Source of the DNA: Sphingomonas sp. A2-49
GTDB lineage: Bacteria > Pseudomonadota > Alphaproteobacteria > Sphingomonadales > Sphingomonadaceae
NCBI RefSeq assembly: GCF_025548555.1
Contig: NZ_JAJLPA010000002.1
Coordinates: forward strand, 166,864-230,863
Direction: 5' to 3'
Length of the DNA stretch: 64,000 nt
The stretch's first letter is position 1. Every line of letters begins with the position of its first letter. This document shows positions 45,293 through 53,191 of the stretch, piece by piece. Both the position numbers and the translations under genes were made by a program. The notes under the pieces are model-generated. The model was not told where the DNA came from, ran no database searches, and saw only the letters and a list, made by a program, of their open reading frames with translations.

Positions 45293-46008
45293 TCATCCGT
45301 CAGGGCTGAGACGCCGGTGCGGTGGCTCGGTTGGCAGAAACGTGCCGATAAAGCCGGCTCCGGCGGAGTCGTGCCGCAAGCCCCTTAAATCAGGCCAGAT
45401 CGCTTCTGCGTCCCAGCCGGCCAAGAAACCGCTTTGGAAGAGACTTGCGAACGGCATCGTAGGGAACGCTTGCCAGTGCGCCTTCATGCGGGACGGCCAG
45501 AATGTCCCGGGATTGATCCGCCTGACGAAGCAGCTGGCCACGGCCACGACACCATTTACACGCGTGCGCCGCTCCAGATCGCCATCAATATGCACGAGCT
45601 GCGGTGCCTCGAACGGCTTGCGCTCCAACGGCTAATGATGCCTGCGTTCCACAGACGGGCATGATGCGCGCTGATGTTGCGCACGAACGCGAGCGTCTTG
45701 ATCCAGCTCACCAGCGTGTTGGGAAGAAGGCCGTAGCGCTTGCCGGTGGCGGCACGATCGTTGGGATGCGCCATCTCGAGCAACCAGGACAAGGTCTCGA
45801 AATTCCATGCCTCGACTGCCATTCATATCGGCACGACCAAGCCGCGCGGTTTGAGAAGCGCGATCTGATCGGCGAAACTAAGGAGAGGGCGTGGTATAGG
45901 GCGCAAGCATCCGGCCCAGATACGGAGAAGGCCGCCCCTTGTTGCCAGCGGCAACAGAGGGGAGGGCCATGTTGCGTCCGATATAGGCCTGGATGCATGA
46001 GGGTTCAA
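45293..46008 (-). pseudogene. Broken Abi_2 (AbiD/AbiF-like) abortive-infection gene
   Basis: Pieces in different frames on the minus strand: SFADQIALLKPRGLVVPI (about 45850) matches the Abi_2 start; after a stop and a loss of about 120 residues comes EAWNFETLSWLLEMAHPNDR and VRNISAHHARLWNAGI (45610-45815), the family RNxxAHHxRLWN motif; then in a third frame the C-terminal region NPGTFWPSRMKAHWQAFP (about 45480). Abi_2 proteins abort phage infection. This copy cannot work. The 390 bases upstream to 46352 contain no gene apart from the palindromes. Confidence 0.65.
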
Positions 46009-46190
46009 ATAGGATTTGAAAGCCGGTCAGGGAGTTATCTAGCTTTCTTCGGGGGATGACCGCGCTCCTGCAACTCAACGTCGCCGGAACGACTTGGACA
46101 TCGCGACCCGAAGATGCGCTGCTGATCGGCCAATTAAGTCGCAGTGATCAACGCGGTCCGTGGCGCCATGCAGGCATGATCTGAGAGAGA

Positions 46191-46208
46191 GTGTGCCACG
46201 TGGCACAC
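46191..46208. repeat. 18-bp palindrome, parS-like (copy 2)
   Basis: GTGTGCCACGTGGCACAC, a perfect palindrome with the same 16-bp core as copies 1 and 3. About 145 bases before the gene at 46353. Confidence 0.7.
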
Positions 46209-46306
46209 CTGCAACGTTTGCTGGGCGCCATTCGGCTGCGATTGTAGAACGCGCTTTGATATCGACGGCGATCGCGCGACCGGCTGTAGCGGAGAGAGGC
46301 CACAGG

Positions 46307-46324
46307 CGTTATCTTGAGATAACG
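46307..46324. promoter_or_regulatory. Palindrome CGTTATCT-tg-AGATAACG
   Basis: Two 8-bp arms with a 2-bp centre, 28 bases before the start of the gene at 46353. It has the size and place of an operator for that gene. The regulator is unknown. Confidence 0.45.
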
Positions 46325-46352
46325 ATTTAACCTTGCCGCAGGAGGGTAGGAT

Positions 46353-46661
46353 ATGGCGACCCACGCGATAATTCAGCTTGGCAACCCCAAGGTGAGAAGG
46401 CGCAAGACCCGCTTCGGAAGCGTGACGGTGACTGCACCCGCGCCTTCCGAGGCGGTGGTCCAGCACAACGTGAAGGCCAGCACGCAAGCGCTCGAGCGGG
46501 TAACGGGACGTTTGGCCAAAGCCGGCGTTCGGCTTTACGCCAAGAAGGACGTGCCCCTCTATTCGCTCGACAGCGACAATCCCGAAGTGATGATCCGCAG
46601 GCTCAACGGTAAGGTCGAGCGAGGCAGCTTCGTCGATGGTACCTTCAGGGCGGCGGGTTGA
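46353..46661 (+). CDS. Hypothetical protein (102 residues)
   Basis: MATHAIIQLGNPKVRRRKTR, then GSVTVTAPAPSEAVVQHNVK, TQALERVTGRLAKAGVRLYA and VERGSFVDGTFRAAG at the end. No known family. GCAGGAGGG precedes the ATG, and the palindromes at 46191 and 46307 lie upstream, so expression looks regulated. Conserved basic and predicted alpha/beta character would fit a small nucleic-acid-binding protein; that is only a guess. Confidence 0.65.
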   Translation: MATHAIIQLGNPKVRRRKTRFGSVTVTAPAPSEAVVQHNVKASTQALERVTGRLAKAGVRLYAKKDVPLYSLDSDNPEVMIRRLNGKVERGSFVDGTFRAAG

Positions 46662-46851
46662 CGCCTGCGATCAAAGCAAGCCGCCAAGTTCGTGAAACCC
46701 AAGATAAGCACAAACGCCCTTGCGATCAGTCCCACGGGACCGCCGTAAGGCAGGTATTACGGTTTTCTTCTCCGCTGCCCTTATATATATAGAGTGAACC
46801 TGCGGCGGCTTATCGGGCGTGTCCGTTTCCCGAGAGGGTACTAACAGACTG

Positions 46852-46874
46852 GGGCCGCCCAAAAAAGGCGGCCC
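46852..46874. terminator. Strong hairpin, possible bidirectional terminator
   Basis: GGGCCGCC (46852-46859), loop CAAAAAA, GGCGGCCC (46867-46874), an 8-bp perfect GC stem. It lies between the convergent gene at 46353 and the end of the mer operon. There is no proper U-run after the stem on either strand, so Rho-independent action is uncertain. Confidence 0.45.
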
Positions 46875-46950
46875 TTGGTTTATCTGCTCTCGAGGAGTGC
46901 CACTCCACGCGCAGATCATTCCCGGCGCTTGAAGATTTCATTTCGCGACT

Positions 46951-47199
46951 CTAGCCGCAGCAACTCGCCACGCCCCCGGTCAGCCGAGCCTCCTGAATGG
47001 GCGGGCATGGGACGTCGGCAAACGAACAGTAGACGCAGCAATCACCAGCGTTCGGCCGGAGCACTGCGGCACAACCCTTGCAGTCGTAGAAAAATTGGCA
47101 CGCATTCGTCGGCATCGTCTCGGTTTCGACGTGTCCGCACTTCGGACAGGTAATCGTCGATCTTGGTTCGATCGCCGTCGCGTCAGCCCCCCGGCTCAT
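46951..47199 (-). CDS. Cysteine-rich GDCC protein of mer operons
   Basis: 82 residues with 12 Cys: STITCPKCGHVETETMPTNA, CQFFYDCKGCAAV, GDCCVYCSFADVPCPPIQ and a terminal SCCG. The pairs suggest a zinc-ribbon or mercury-binding fold. Proteins with the GDCCxxCSxxxxxCPP pattern are often annotated next to mer genes. Its ATG overlaps the merP stop by 4 bases. Function unknown; a Hg(II) scavenger or chaperone is plausible. Confidence 0.7.
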   Translation of the reverse strand: MSRGADATAIEPRSTITCPKCGHVETETMPTNACQFFYDCKGCAAVLRPNAGDCCVYCSFADVPCPPIQEARLTGGVASCCG

Positions 47200-47480
47200 C
47201 GTGTCGCAATCCGTGCGGGATAACCGACCTTGGTCGAGGCCGCCGCGATCCCTGCAGGCGTCGCGCGCGCCGGGTCGTAATTCACTGTCGCGATCTTGGT
47301 CGAGAAATCCACAGTAACGTGGGTGACGCCGGGCACGCGTCCCATCGCCGCCTTCACCGCGATCGGGCAGGTCGGGCATGTGAGATTGCTGACCGCAAAC
47401 GTGACGCTTCGTTCAGGGGCGGCGATGGCCGCTGAGGGCAGGCAGAACGCAGCGAGTGTGAGCACGAGATGTCGGTTCAT
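47196..47480 (-). CDS. merP: Periplasmic mercury-binding protein MerP
   Basis: 94 residues from the ATG at 47480. Signal peptide MNRHLVLTLAAFCLPSAAIA; HMA fold: VTFAVSNLTCPTCPIAVKAA (the metal site CxxC, here CPTC), VDFSTKIATVNYDPARATPA and STKVGYPA. MerP hands Hg(II) to MerT. Codons up to 47513 overlap the merT end and are unlikely to be used. Confidence 0.92.
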   Translation of the reverse strand: MNRHLVLTLAAFCLPSAAIAAPERSVTFAVSNLTCPTCPIAVKAAMGRVPGVTHVTVDFSTKIATVNYDPARATPAGIAAASTKVGYPARIATR

Positions 47481-47488
47481 CGGGATTC

Positions 47489-47863
47489 CTAGTAGAAAAC
47501 GGGTGCCCACCACCGAGTGGTAAGCGCGAGAATGACCAGCACGGCACCGAGCCAGAGCACTGTCCGGGTGAGCGTCCGGCGACGGATGCTTGCGCAGGCC
47601 CCTTCAGCGCATCTGTTTGGCTGCCCGTGATAGGCGTGCCAGAGACCTACTGTGATCAGCCCCAACGTCACGACCGCGAACAGCGGGGTGTAGGGCTCGA
47701 GCACAGCAAGATTGCCGATCCACGCACCGCTGACGCCGATCAGGACAAGACTAAGAGGCAGCAAGCAGCAGGACGACGCAAGCAGCGCGCCTGCGATGCC
47801 GCCTGCGGCGAGCCAGCCGGCACGGCGATCACTCAGGCTGCCGGATGTTGATGGTCGATCCAT
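47489..47863 (-). CDS. merT: Mercury transport protein MerT
   Basis: 124 residues, three membrane helices. Helix 1 has the Cys pair that receives mercury (LLASSCCLLPLSLVLIGVSG); the cytosolic loop has the second pair (GQPNRCAEGACASI). It moves Hg(II) into the cytosol, where MerA should reduce it, but no merA is found in this operon or window. First gene after the MerR-type promoter at 47891. Confidence 0.92.
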   Translation of the reverse strand: MDRPSTSGSLSDRRAGWLAAGGIAGALLASSCCLLPLSLVLIGVSGAWIGNLAVLEPYTPLFAVVTLGLITVGLWHAYHGQPNRCAEGACASIRRRTLTRTVLWLGAVLVILALTTRWWAPVFY

Positions 47864-47890
47864 TCCAGGTTCCGATCCTTGTATGAAAAG

Positions 47891-47921
47891 ACTATAGGGT
47901 CTGTAGTGACTACAGGTTCAA
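47891..47921 (-). promoter_or_regulatory. mer promoter/operator
   Basis: On the minus strand TTGAAC (47916-47921), a 19-bp spacer with the dyad CTGTAG-tca-CTACAG, then TATAGT (47891-47896). This is the classic over-spaced mer promoter and sits between the divergent merT and merR genes. Confidence 0.85.
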
Positions 47922-47932
47922 GAGGTATTTTA

Positions 47933-48358
47933 ATGGTGATTGCGGGACGGTCCAGGAAGCGTGGCGACGTTGCCCGGCGGTTCGGATGCAACATCGAGAC
48001 CGTGCGTCACTACGAGAAAATCGGGCTGCTCGACGCGCCGGATCGAACAGCGTCTGGGCACAGGCTCTATTCGGCCGACGACGAGGCGCAACTCGCGTTT
48101 ATCCTACGCGGTCGTCAACTCGGCTTCTCGATTGACGAGCTGCGAGGGCTCCTGAGTCTAGGCGGATCTGGTTCCGAGGCCTGCGGCGAAGCCAATGCGC
48201 TCACGCAGCGTCATCTAGCCGACGTGCGCGCCAAGCTGCGCGATTTGGCGCGATTGGAGAAGACGTTGGTCGCGATCTCTGCGCAGTGTGAGCACGGCGA
48301 AGACGGCCTGGGCTGCCCCATCCTTGAGGCATTACAGGCCGGACCGGAGGGTCAATGA
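47933..48358 (+). CDS. merR: Mercury-responsive regulator MerR
   Basis: 141 residues from the ATG at 47933 (AAGAGG upstream); the earlier ATG at 47879 lies within the operator. Winged helix: RRFGCNIETVRHYEKIGLLD, SGHRLYSADDEAQLAFILRG. The three Hg-binding cysteines are present: EACGEANALTQ, then ISAQCEHGEDGLGCPILEAL. Controls the divergent merTP operon from the over-spaced promoter. Confidence 0.92.
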   Translation: MVIAGRSRKRGDVARRFGCNIETVRHYEKIGLLDAPDRTASGHRLYSADDEAQLAFILRGRQLGFSIDELRGLLSLGGSGSEACGEANALTQRHLADVRAKLRDLARLEKTLVAISAQCEHGEDGLGCPILEALQAGPEGQ

Positions 48359-48566
48359 CCTGTTCTAAATAGTGCCGCGACGTGCCTAACGCCTGCCCGG
48401 TCAGGGCAGCCCGCATCAGCCTAGCGATCGTCAACCGTGAGGGCAGCAATTTATCGAAGTTCCGAGGCGTGCCGGCGGGGTGTGGCCTGAAGCGGAGGTC
48501 CCGTCGACTAAGCGCTTGCTCCAAGCGCGCATCCCTTCGGCATTGTCGCCCGCTGGCCAAAGTCTG

Positions 48567-48785
48567 CTATTCGTTAGCGACAAGGCGTCTCTTCAGGTTC
48601 TGAGCAGCATTCTTCAGGGATCCGCCGCCCTTCAGCACCTGAGGCGCGATCGGTTTGGTAAGATCAACGCCCTTTTCCAATTTCAGGCGGCCGTTGAGCG
48701 CACCGACGCCGCGCACGGTCTGAAAACGACCTGTTTTCGGGTCACGAACCGAAGTGCTGGTTGAGGTAGGCTGCGCCCTGGCCAT
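48567..48785 (-). CDS. Small hypothetical protein next to palindrome copy 3
   Basis: 72 residues, basic: MARAQPTSTSTSVRDPKTGR, then RGVGALNGRLKLEKGVDLTK and AQNLKRRLVANE. No family recognised. The parS-like palindrome is 34 bases before its ATG, so it may be controlled by the protein that binds the palindrome. The 200 bases between merR and this gene hold nothing recognisable. Confidence 0.45.
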   Translation of the reverse strand: MARAQPTSTSTSVRDPKTGRFQTVRGVGALNGRLKLEKGVDLTKPIAPQVLKGGGSLKNAAQNLKRRLVANE

Positions 48786-48819
48786 AGCTCAAATATACTT
48801 CGTCGCTCGCGCTGAAGAT

Positions 48820-48841
48820 AGGTGTGCCACGTGGCACACCT
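48820..48841. repeat. Perfect 22-bp palindrome, parS-like (copy 3)
   Basis: Identical over 22 bp with copy 1 (core TGTGCCACGTGGCACA). Spacing between copies is about 0.93 and 2.6 kb, typical of clustered centromere sites. Confidence 0.7.
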
Positions 48842-49457
48842 CCTCTACCAGGAATTCAATCTACACGCACTCGCGCTGCAAATCGCTTTTTTCCTACAGC
48901 ATCTAGATACGCCATACCTGCGGCGGTCTAGCGGCCCTATCCGTCTCCCCGAAGGGCATTCGCAGACCTGGGCTGTCGTCTGGGCCGCAGCGAACCCTCG
49001 ACAATCGTTGCGCGACGTCGCACATCCACGCGGACCGCAGCATTGCGCTAACGGGGCTGCCGTGGTGATCGGTCGTCAAAAGCACGAACCGGAATGCTCA
49101 TACGCGAGATGCTACTTGAAAAAGGTCCGGCTACACGCCGTGAGTTCGTGCTTTTGACGACCGTTCGTGCCTGACCAGCGTTGCGCAGAAAGCTGCATCC
49201 CGCATCCAGGACGAGCGCGTACGTCGGCGTTCCTCTGTCTTTTACTCGGACGATCTTGGCTTGTTGAGCGAGCAGGTGCGCGACACGGCCGACTCGTTGA
49301 CCGGGATTGATGCGATGGCCAGACGGCACCAAATGGCGGTCGCAGCGGAGTTGGTTAGGGGTTAGCGTTCCGTAGCCGTAAGTTCGTAGCCGTTTGAAGA
49401 ACCCGAGAAGATTTTGATTCAGGCCGACCTCATTATTGCCGCAGATAACGCATGAAC
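48842..49457. other. Gene-poor region with a diverged repeat
   Basis: About 615 bases with no gene I can support. A stretch around 48915-48980 (ACCTGCGGCGG ... TCCGTCTCCCC) resembles 46798-46860. A frame around 49160-49365 ending QMAVAAELVRG may be the tail of a lost gene. The inverted repeat at 49070-49163 is listed apart. Confidence 0.35.
49070..49163. repeat. 20-bp perfect inverted repeat around a 54-bp loop
   Basis: GGTCGTCAAAAGCACGAAC at 49071-49089 and its exact complement GTTCGTGCTTTTGACGACC at 49144-49162; one more base pairs at each outer end. The 54-bp interval has no gene by itself. Could be a hairpin mini-element, a recombination or replication signal, or a folded RNA. Confidence 0.65.
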
Positions 49458-49706
49458 TCAGCGGCGACCGTCTTGTAGGTAAAGCTGAAGTATAAGCGTT
49501 GGCATCAATCTTGGTGGAACGCCCTCGTCAAGCATCATTGCAAACATCTCATCGTCATTTGCCGTCGGTACAAGCCCCTCGATGACCAGATTAGCGCGCG
49601 CTTCCGCCAGATCGTCACGCCAAAGTGCAATTTGATCTGGTGTGCCACGTTCAAACGTCATCGAGCGGATCTTCGTTTGCATCTTAATCAGATCGACATT
49701 CCCCAT
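49458..49706 (-). CDS. VbhA-like antitoxin without Fic partner
   Basis: 82 residues from MGNVDLIKMQTKI. ALWRDDLAEARANLVIEGLV, then DDEMFAMMLDEGVPP, resembles VbhA, which blocks Fic AMP transferases through an (S/T)xxxE(G/N) helix. Here the first position is Asn (NLVIEG). No fic gene is nearby, so it is an orphan or a relic of a toxin pair. Start could be 49724. Confidence 0.6.
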   Translation of the reverse strand: MGNVDLIKMQTKIRSMTFERGTPDQIALWRDDLAEARANLVIEGLVPTANDDEMFAMMLDEGVPPRLMPTLILQLYLQDGRR

Positions 49707-49840
49707 TATGGGTCGCCTCCGCACGCTTGAGGGTGTCTTTGAACCTATACGACCGATGCAAATCGAAAAAGGAAAGTGTCAGCGTTTGCGGCGAACCGTG
49801 TCGCAAAACTCATTCTCCGGGTCACACTCCGCACGTCATA

Positions 49841-49895
49841 TGCCCCGCATCATAATTAGCGATAACGCTGATTATTGCTATTTACCTGCGGGGCA
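49841..49895. repeat. Nested dyad site with core CGATAACGCTGATT
   Basis: Outer arms TGCCCCGCA (49841-49849) and TGCGGGGCA (49887-49895); inner arms AGCGATAA (49858-49865) and TTATTGCT (49872-49879, one mismatch); both are centred near 49868. The core 49860-49873 recurs inverted at 55525-55538, on the other side of the recombinase operon. Possible attachment or crossover site. Confidence 0.5.
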
Positions 49896-50468
49896 TGGAA
49901 GGCGGTATTCGGCGAAAGCGTGTTACACGACAAAAGAACCAGGACGAGCTGCTCGAGGCGGCGGGCAGCCGTGCCGATTACCGCGCCTGGCTGAAACGCT
50001 TCGCCAAGTGGCTCTACAATACCGACCACATTCAGGTTCGCTACAGCGTCGATTTTGACGGGCCGACATCCGGAGCCTGTCACCGGGCGCGCGCGGGATC
50101 GTTCTGCTGCTCCTCTACCTCGCGCTCGATACTGACGATGATCGCCCGCTCATCATCGACCAGCCGGAGGAGAAACTCGACCCCAATCGATCTTTGACGA
50201 GCTGGTTAGGCTGTTCATTACCGTCAAAGCGAACCGCCAGGTTATAATGGTCACCCACAACGCCAATCTCGTCGTCAACACCGATGCCGACCAGGTGATC
50301 GTGGCGAGTGCGGGACGGCGGGAGGGCGGCGGCCTGCCAACGATCAGCTACGTTGCGGGCGGGCTCGAGGACGCGGTCATCCGCGAGCGCGTCTGCGACA
50401 TTCTCGAAGGCGGCGAGCAGGCGTTCCGTAAACGCGCGCGGCGTCTGCGCGTTAAGTTTCGGCAGTGA
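49896..50468 (+). pseudogene. C-terminal remains of a TrlF-like AAA ATPase
   Basis: Frames together give LSPGARGIVLLLLYLALDTD, DRPLIIDQPEENLDPN (Walker B/signature DQPEENLD), FITVKANRQVIMVTHNANLV (switch His), VNTDADQVIVASAGRREGGG and EDAVIRERVCDILEGGEQAF. The N-terminal Walker A part is missing and at least two frameshifts lie near 50055 and 50170. TrlF-type ATPases are linked to defence loci. The short gap after it to 50632 has no gene. Confidence 0.65.
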
Positions 50469-50632
50469 GGCCAGGCCTGAACACGAGCGGAGATGACATC
50501 ACGTAAAGGTCGTGCGGCCCCGCTGGCGGGCGACCAAGTGCGTGAAGGGCGGACAGGTAGCGGTGTCGCTGGTGACCCTCGACGATCACGGTTCGGGCTC
50601 GCCGAACGTCGAAGATGCCGAGCGCGCAGCCT

Positions 50633-52078
50633 TCAGCGCAATTCCAGGTTTGCTACAAGGCTGAATCCGGTCACTTTGTCCACGCGGACCGGGCACCAGG
50701 ACCAGAAATCGCGCAGCACTTCAGGAGCCGGATGCGCGTGGGTGTAATCAGGGTCTGACGAGAAGATACTGGCGGCGGGCTTGAGGACAGCGGCGAGCCC
50801 GGGCTGCCAATTGGGGCGCGCTCCATGGTGCATCACTTGGAGAAGCCCAGCGCGATCGAGCCGTCGATTCCGCACATAAAAGCGCTGCAGCGCCACCAGC
50901 CGGGCGGGCGTGTCCAGAAAGCCATCCCCCGTGGCGAGCTGCGCCAGATTGTCTCGATTGAGATTGATCCGAAACGGAGCGGTCCCCGCCACGGGGTCGA
51001 ACCGGATGCGTGTTCCGATCGGGCCGGCATAAAGGAATAGCGAGATGATGTTCGCCGGTACCGAGCCCGAGCCAAACGTCCGCTGGTAGATCCTCTTGAG
51101 GAGTCGCAGCATCACCGATTGTCGCCGTCGCCCTGCCAGAAGAGCACCGGCGACGCGCTTAACGCGAACGACGAAGAAGGCGTCGGCGAGCGGCTGCATT
51201 GCGGCGTCGTTATAGGGCACGAACTCCCAGAGCGACGGGACAATGATCCGGCCCCCGGGCGCGAGAGTGCGCACTTGGACGTTCGCTTGGCCGGCAAGAG
51301 CCGGGTCGCCCTCGCTGCCTTGTGGCGGTGGACCATATTCGACCTTGCCCCCCTCGATCGGCCGGTCGGGATCAGGTTCATCCTCCGAACCGGGCGCAAT
51401 GTCGTCCGGGCCGGCACCGGGCACGAAGACGATCTCGTCGATTTCGCTGCCGTCGATACCGGCGAGATAGGCTGCTGGATCGAGATAGAAGTCGAGAAGC
51501 GCGTTGTCCGCCCCGATGCCTTCTCCGAGCGCGATCAGCAGCCGCTGCCACAGCGGCACATAGGGAAGGAGCAGGGTGCGAACAGGCGTGCCGCGGATCA
51601 GCCTGACGATCCCGTTGATATGATCGCTGTCGAAGTGAGAGAGAACGACGAGGTCAAGACGGCGGCCCGCAAGCCGAGAGCGAAACGTAGCGATCGCTCG
51701 GTCGCGCTCGGCCGCGCCCGAGGTGGAGCCGCAGTCGTAGACCCAGTTGAACTGACCGCCGGCGATGCAGAACAGGCGGCCGGACATGAACAGGCCCTGC
51801 CCGACTGGCCACCACGTCAACTCCATCGTCGCCAGTCGCGTCAAATCCGTCGACTCCTCGTCATCGGCATAGGATCCGGATAGAGGATAGGGGTGGCCGA
51901 GGCATTGCGCCATGTAGGCGAGTGTCGCTTGAACCGGTGCGGCCGGAATATGAGACCAGCGTCCGCCGGCGATTTCCGCGATCAACCGATGATTGAGGTC
52001 CCGCCCGGGCCGCGTGAAATAGGAGAGGACCGCCTGCTTGCTTAGCTCGGGGCGAAACGCGAGCATCGTCTTGATCAT
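50633..52078 (-). CDS. ComEC-like metallo-beta-lactamase-fold protein
   Basis: About 481 residues from MIKTMLAFRPELSKQAVLSY (a GTG at 52117 would add 13). N-terminus: a short predicted helix-turn-helix region with SYFTRPGRDLNHRLIAEIAG. MBL core: FNWVYDCGSTSGAAERDRAI, LDLVVLSHFDSDHINGIVRL (HxDxDH metal motif), and further metal His in LLQVMHHGARPNW and DYTHAHPAPEVLRDF. It would hydrolyse a phosphodiester, perhaps of a nucleic acid or nucleotide. No membrane helices. Last gene of the recombinase operon. Confidence 0.78.
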   Translation of the reverse strand: MIKTMLAFRPELSKQAVLSYFTRPGRDLNHRLIAEIAGGRWSHIPAAPVQATLAYMAQCLGHPYPLSGSYADDEESTDLTRLATMELTWWPVGQGLFMSGRLFCIAGGQFNWVYDCGSTSGAAERDRAIATFRSRLAGRRLDLVVLSHFDSDHINGIVRLIRGTPVRTLLLPYVPLWQRLLIALGEGIGADNALLDFYLDPAAYLAGIDGSEIDEIVFVPGAGPDDIAPGSEDEPDPDRPIEGGKVEYGPPPQGSEGDPALAGQANVQVRTLAPGGRIIVPSLWEFVPYNDAAMQPLADAFFVVRVKRVAGALLAGRRRQSVMLRLLKRIYQRTFGSGSVPANIISLFLYAGPIGTRIRFDPVAGTAPFRINLNRDNLAQLATGDGFLDTPARLVALQRFYVRNRRLDRAGLLQVMHHGARPNWQPGLAAVLKPAASIFSSDPDYTHAHPAPEVLRDFWSWCPVRVDKVTGFSLVANLELR

Positions 52079-52209
52079 GCCGATCTCGATGGACAGCAAG
52101 GTGTTCGCGCCAGCCACTGCTCGGAGTCAGGAAATCTCGCTGCCCGCCCAATCGGCGGGCGAACAGCGGAGGTGCCCGAGAGCACGGCTTTCAGGGGACG
52201 GCGTGAGGT

Positions 52210-53061
52210 TCAACGCGCGGCTCGGATCAATGCGCGCACGTTGGCCGACGGCGCGATCGCATCGGCGATCTGCAACGCATCGCGCATGCCGGGGACCGCC
52301 GGCGTGGTGTGACCCGGCGGGGTCAGTTCGGAGACGGGCGCGAACTCGCCGCCGAGCCCAAGCCGCTGGTCCTTAAACGCCACCGGCGCGTCCGCGCGCA
52401 CCCAGGTGGGAATGCCGTTTTCGAAAATTGCGGTGTCGACAAAGAAACGCGGCCCGCCGAGACCGGCGCCGGACCCGGCCGCATCGGCGAGATAGGCTTT
52501 CGTGAAGGCGAAGTTCGCCTGCAACTGCGGAAGCACGTCGAAATAGCGCTCGATGCTGGCCGCTTCCCGGATCGCTTCCTCCGGCGCGATCTGCCCCGCC
52601 TTCATCCTGCTCAGGATCGACTCCAGCTGCCCCGCGGCGGCATCGATCGCGCGGCTGCTGCCCTTGGCGCGAAACCCGGTCGCGAGCACCATCCGCGCGC
52701 CGTACCAGCCGTTGCGTTTTTCGCTCGCCTCGAGCGCCTTGAACAGCGCGAACGAGCGGGCCAGGAAGTCGTAGGTTACGCCGGAACTGCGCAACGAAAG
52801 ATCCCGGTAGACCACCGCGCCGTCGTTCAGCACGAGGGTGCGGAAGGTGCGACCGCTATGCTCGGCGACGATCCGGTGAAACGCGCGCAGGCGCGTAATC
52901 GCGGTTTTGGCCTGCGGCGCAATCGGGTTGAAGTCGGCCGCGCCGATCATCCCGCCATAGCCGAGCAGGTCTACCCAGCACACGGCGGCGACCTGGAACG
53001 GCAGGTTGCGGGCGCGTCCGCTCGCGATCGGTGGCTGCGCACTTCCTTTTGGCCATGCCAT
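52210..53061 (-). CDS. Unknown protein with possible nucleotide-cyclase-like fold
   Basis: 283 residues from MAWPKGSAQ; AAAGGG lies before the ATG at 53061. The region VAAVCWVDLLGYGGMIGAAD, then RAFHRIVAEHSGRTFRTLVL, NDGAVVYRDL resembles the betaalphaalphabetabetaalphabeta palm of class III cyclase-like proteins that open with a (F/V)xDxxGF motif and carry a second acidic pair. D29-like and the ND residues could hold metal. The similarity is weak. Third in the operon recombinase, unknown (nuclease-like motifs), this gene, MBL protein. Confidence 0.5.
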   Translation of the reverse strand: MAWPKGSAQPPIASGRARNLPFQVAAVCWVDLLGYGGMIGAADFNPIAPQAKTAITRLRAFHRIVAEHSGRTFRTLVLNDGAVVYRDLSLRSSGVTYDFLARSFALFKALEASEKRNGWYGARMVLATGFRAKGSSRAIDAAAGQLESILSRMKAGQIAPEEAIREAASIERYFDVLPQLQANFAFTKAYLADAAGSGAGLGGPRFFVDTAIFENGIPTWVRADAPVAFKDQRLGLGGEFAPVSELTPPGHTTPAVPGMRDALQIADAIAPSANVRALIRAAR

Positions 53062-53191
53062 GTTCTTCGCCCTTTCCACTTTTCGGCCGCCTGTATCGAC
53101 ACGCTCATCCCGCCTTACGCGACCCTTCCGCGCTTCCGTGCTCCGCTGCGCCTCGGGCCGGCCTGCGATCCAGCGAGGGCTTTCGGTCGGT

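Noticed and set aside
40994..46326. GAGATAACGAT shared by 41011 and 46317 as a repeat family
   Set aside because: An 11-base match is expected by chance in 64 kb, and contexts differ; only the palindrome at 46307 is kept.
49896..50468. TrlF-like ATPase as part of the adjacent operon
   Set aside because: It is on the opposite strand, truncated and frameshifted.
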